Assembly: GCA_023055425.1 (NCBI GenBank)
Contig: JALGPY010000010.1
Coordinates: forward strand, 54,783,665-54,847,664
Length of the DNA stretch: 64,000 nt
From: Linanthus parryae
Taxonomy: Eukaryota > Streptophyta > Magnoliopsida > Ericales > Polemoniaceae
Direction: 5' to 3'
Every line of letters starts with the position of its first letter. The stretch's first letter is position 1. The notes beneath the pieces are model-generated. The model made no database searches. It saw only the letters and a list, made by a program, of their open reading frames with translations, and was not told the origin of the DNA. The position numbers and the translations under genes were made by a program. Positions 63,828 through 64,000 of this stretch are shown here, in pieces.

Positions 63828-64000
63828 GTTCTATATTAATAACATAGCTCAAACCAGAGATCGTCTTAAATTTGCCCATGATTATTTTCCTACAGAGATT
63901 ACTATTAAATGTACTTCCAGTGCCATATATCTCCTGCCTTTAGAAATTTATTTCTCCACTTTCATCAATTATGTACTCTTTTGGACAACTGCTGACATCA
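63828..64000. other. Flanking DNA, no gene seen
   Basis: Unassigned AT-rich DNA to the window edge. Confidence 0.5.

Overview
This window is nuclear DNA of a flowering plant, most likely a eudicot. It is mainly a stack of transposable elements laid over a few decayed host-gene remnants. The plant assignment rests on Ty1/copia gag-pol elements, L1-type LINEs with plant-style ORF1 (DUF4283-like plus CCHC) and RNase H tails, CACTACAAGAAA-ended CACTA DNA, Stowaway, Tourist, hAT and long-TIR Mutator-like elements, and relics of the plant AHL and GATA26/27 families. No rRNA gene, complete tRNA gene, CRISPR array or clearly intact host gene is visible. Calls come from reading sequence, TIRs, target-site duplications (TSDs) and translated motifs; no database was consulted.

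Layout. 1-8.4 kb: AT-rich DNA, a foldback repeat (1143-1431), a head-to-head pair of hAT MITEs in which one copy landed in the edge of the other (2088-3281), a truncated minus-strand copia element (3.54-5.79 kb), a third hAT-type element (6043-6815), and a Harbinger-type element holding a solo LTR (7089-8313).

8.4-31.8 kb: a locus present twice in the same orientation. Copy A (8.41-25.65 kb) and copy B (28.44-31.77 kb) are collinear. Copy A is inflated by a solo LTR, a full-length LINE (12.72-19.55 kb), Harbinger/Tourist elements and nested Mutator-like elements. Copy B is nearly uninterrupted and supplies empty sites for several insertions. Both copies keep a TATA-like promoter, ATG, first splice donor and second exon of a small unidentified gene; copy A allows a 74-residue spliced product.

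31.8-39.5 kb: LTR-like relics, a Stowaway element, half of a GATA26/27-type zinc finger, and an AHL pseudogene split by a 2-kb coding-incapable LTR element. That element shares its leader with the damaged copia element at 52.0-55.8 kb, its probable autonomous relative. 39.57-45.27 kb: a nearly intact minus-strand L1-type LINE with TSD, its ORF2 interrupted by only two in-frame stops.

45.3-58.5 kb: simple repeats, a decayed long-TIR element with a Stowaway inside, a non-autonomous CACTA element (49.44-51.52 kb), a LINE RT fragment, the damaged copia element, and the first exon of another GATA26/27 relic. 58.52-63.82 kb: a young copia element with a perfect CATAT TSD, unusual TA...CA LTR ends, LTRs that agree base for base outside one 41-bp duplication, and two frameshifts in gag-pol.

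The genes here do not form a host pathway. What functions or functioned are the replication cassettes of the elements: gag-protease-integrase-RT-RNase H in copia, and ORF1 plus endonuclease-RT in LINEs.
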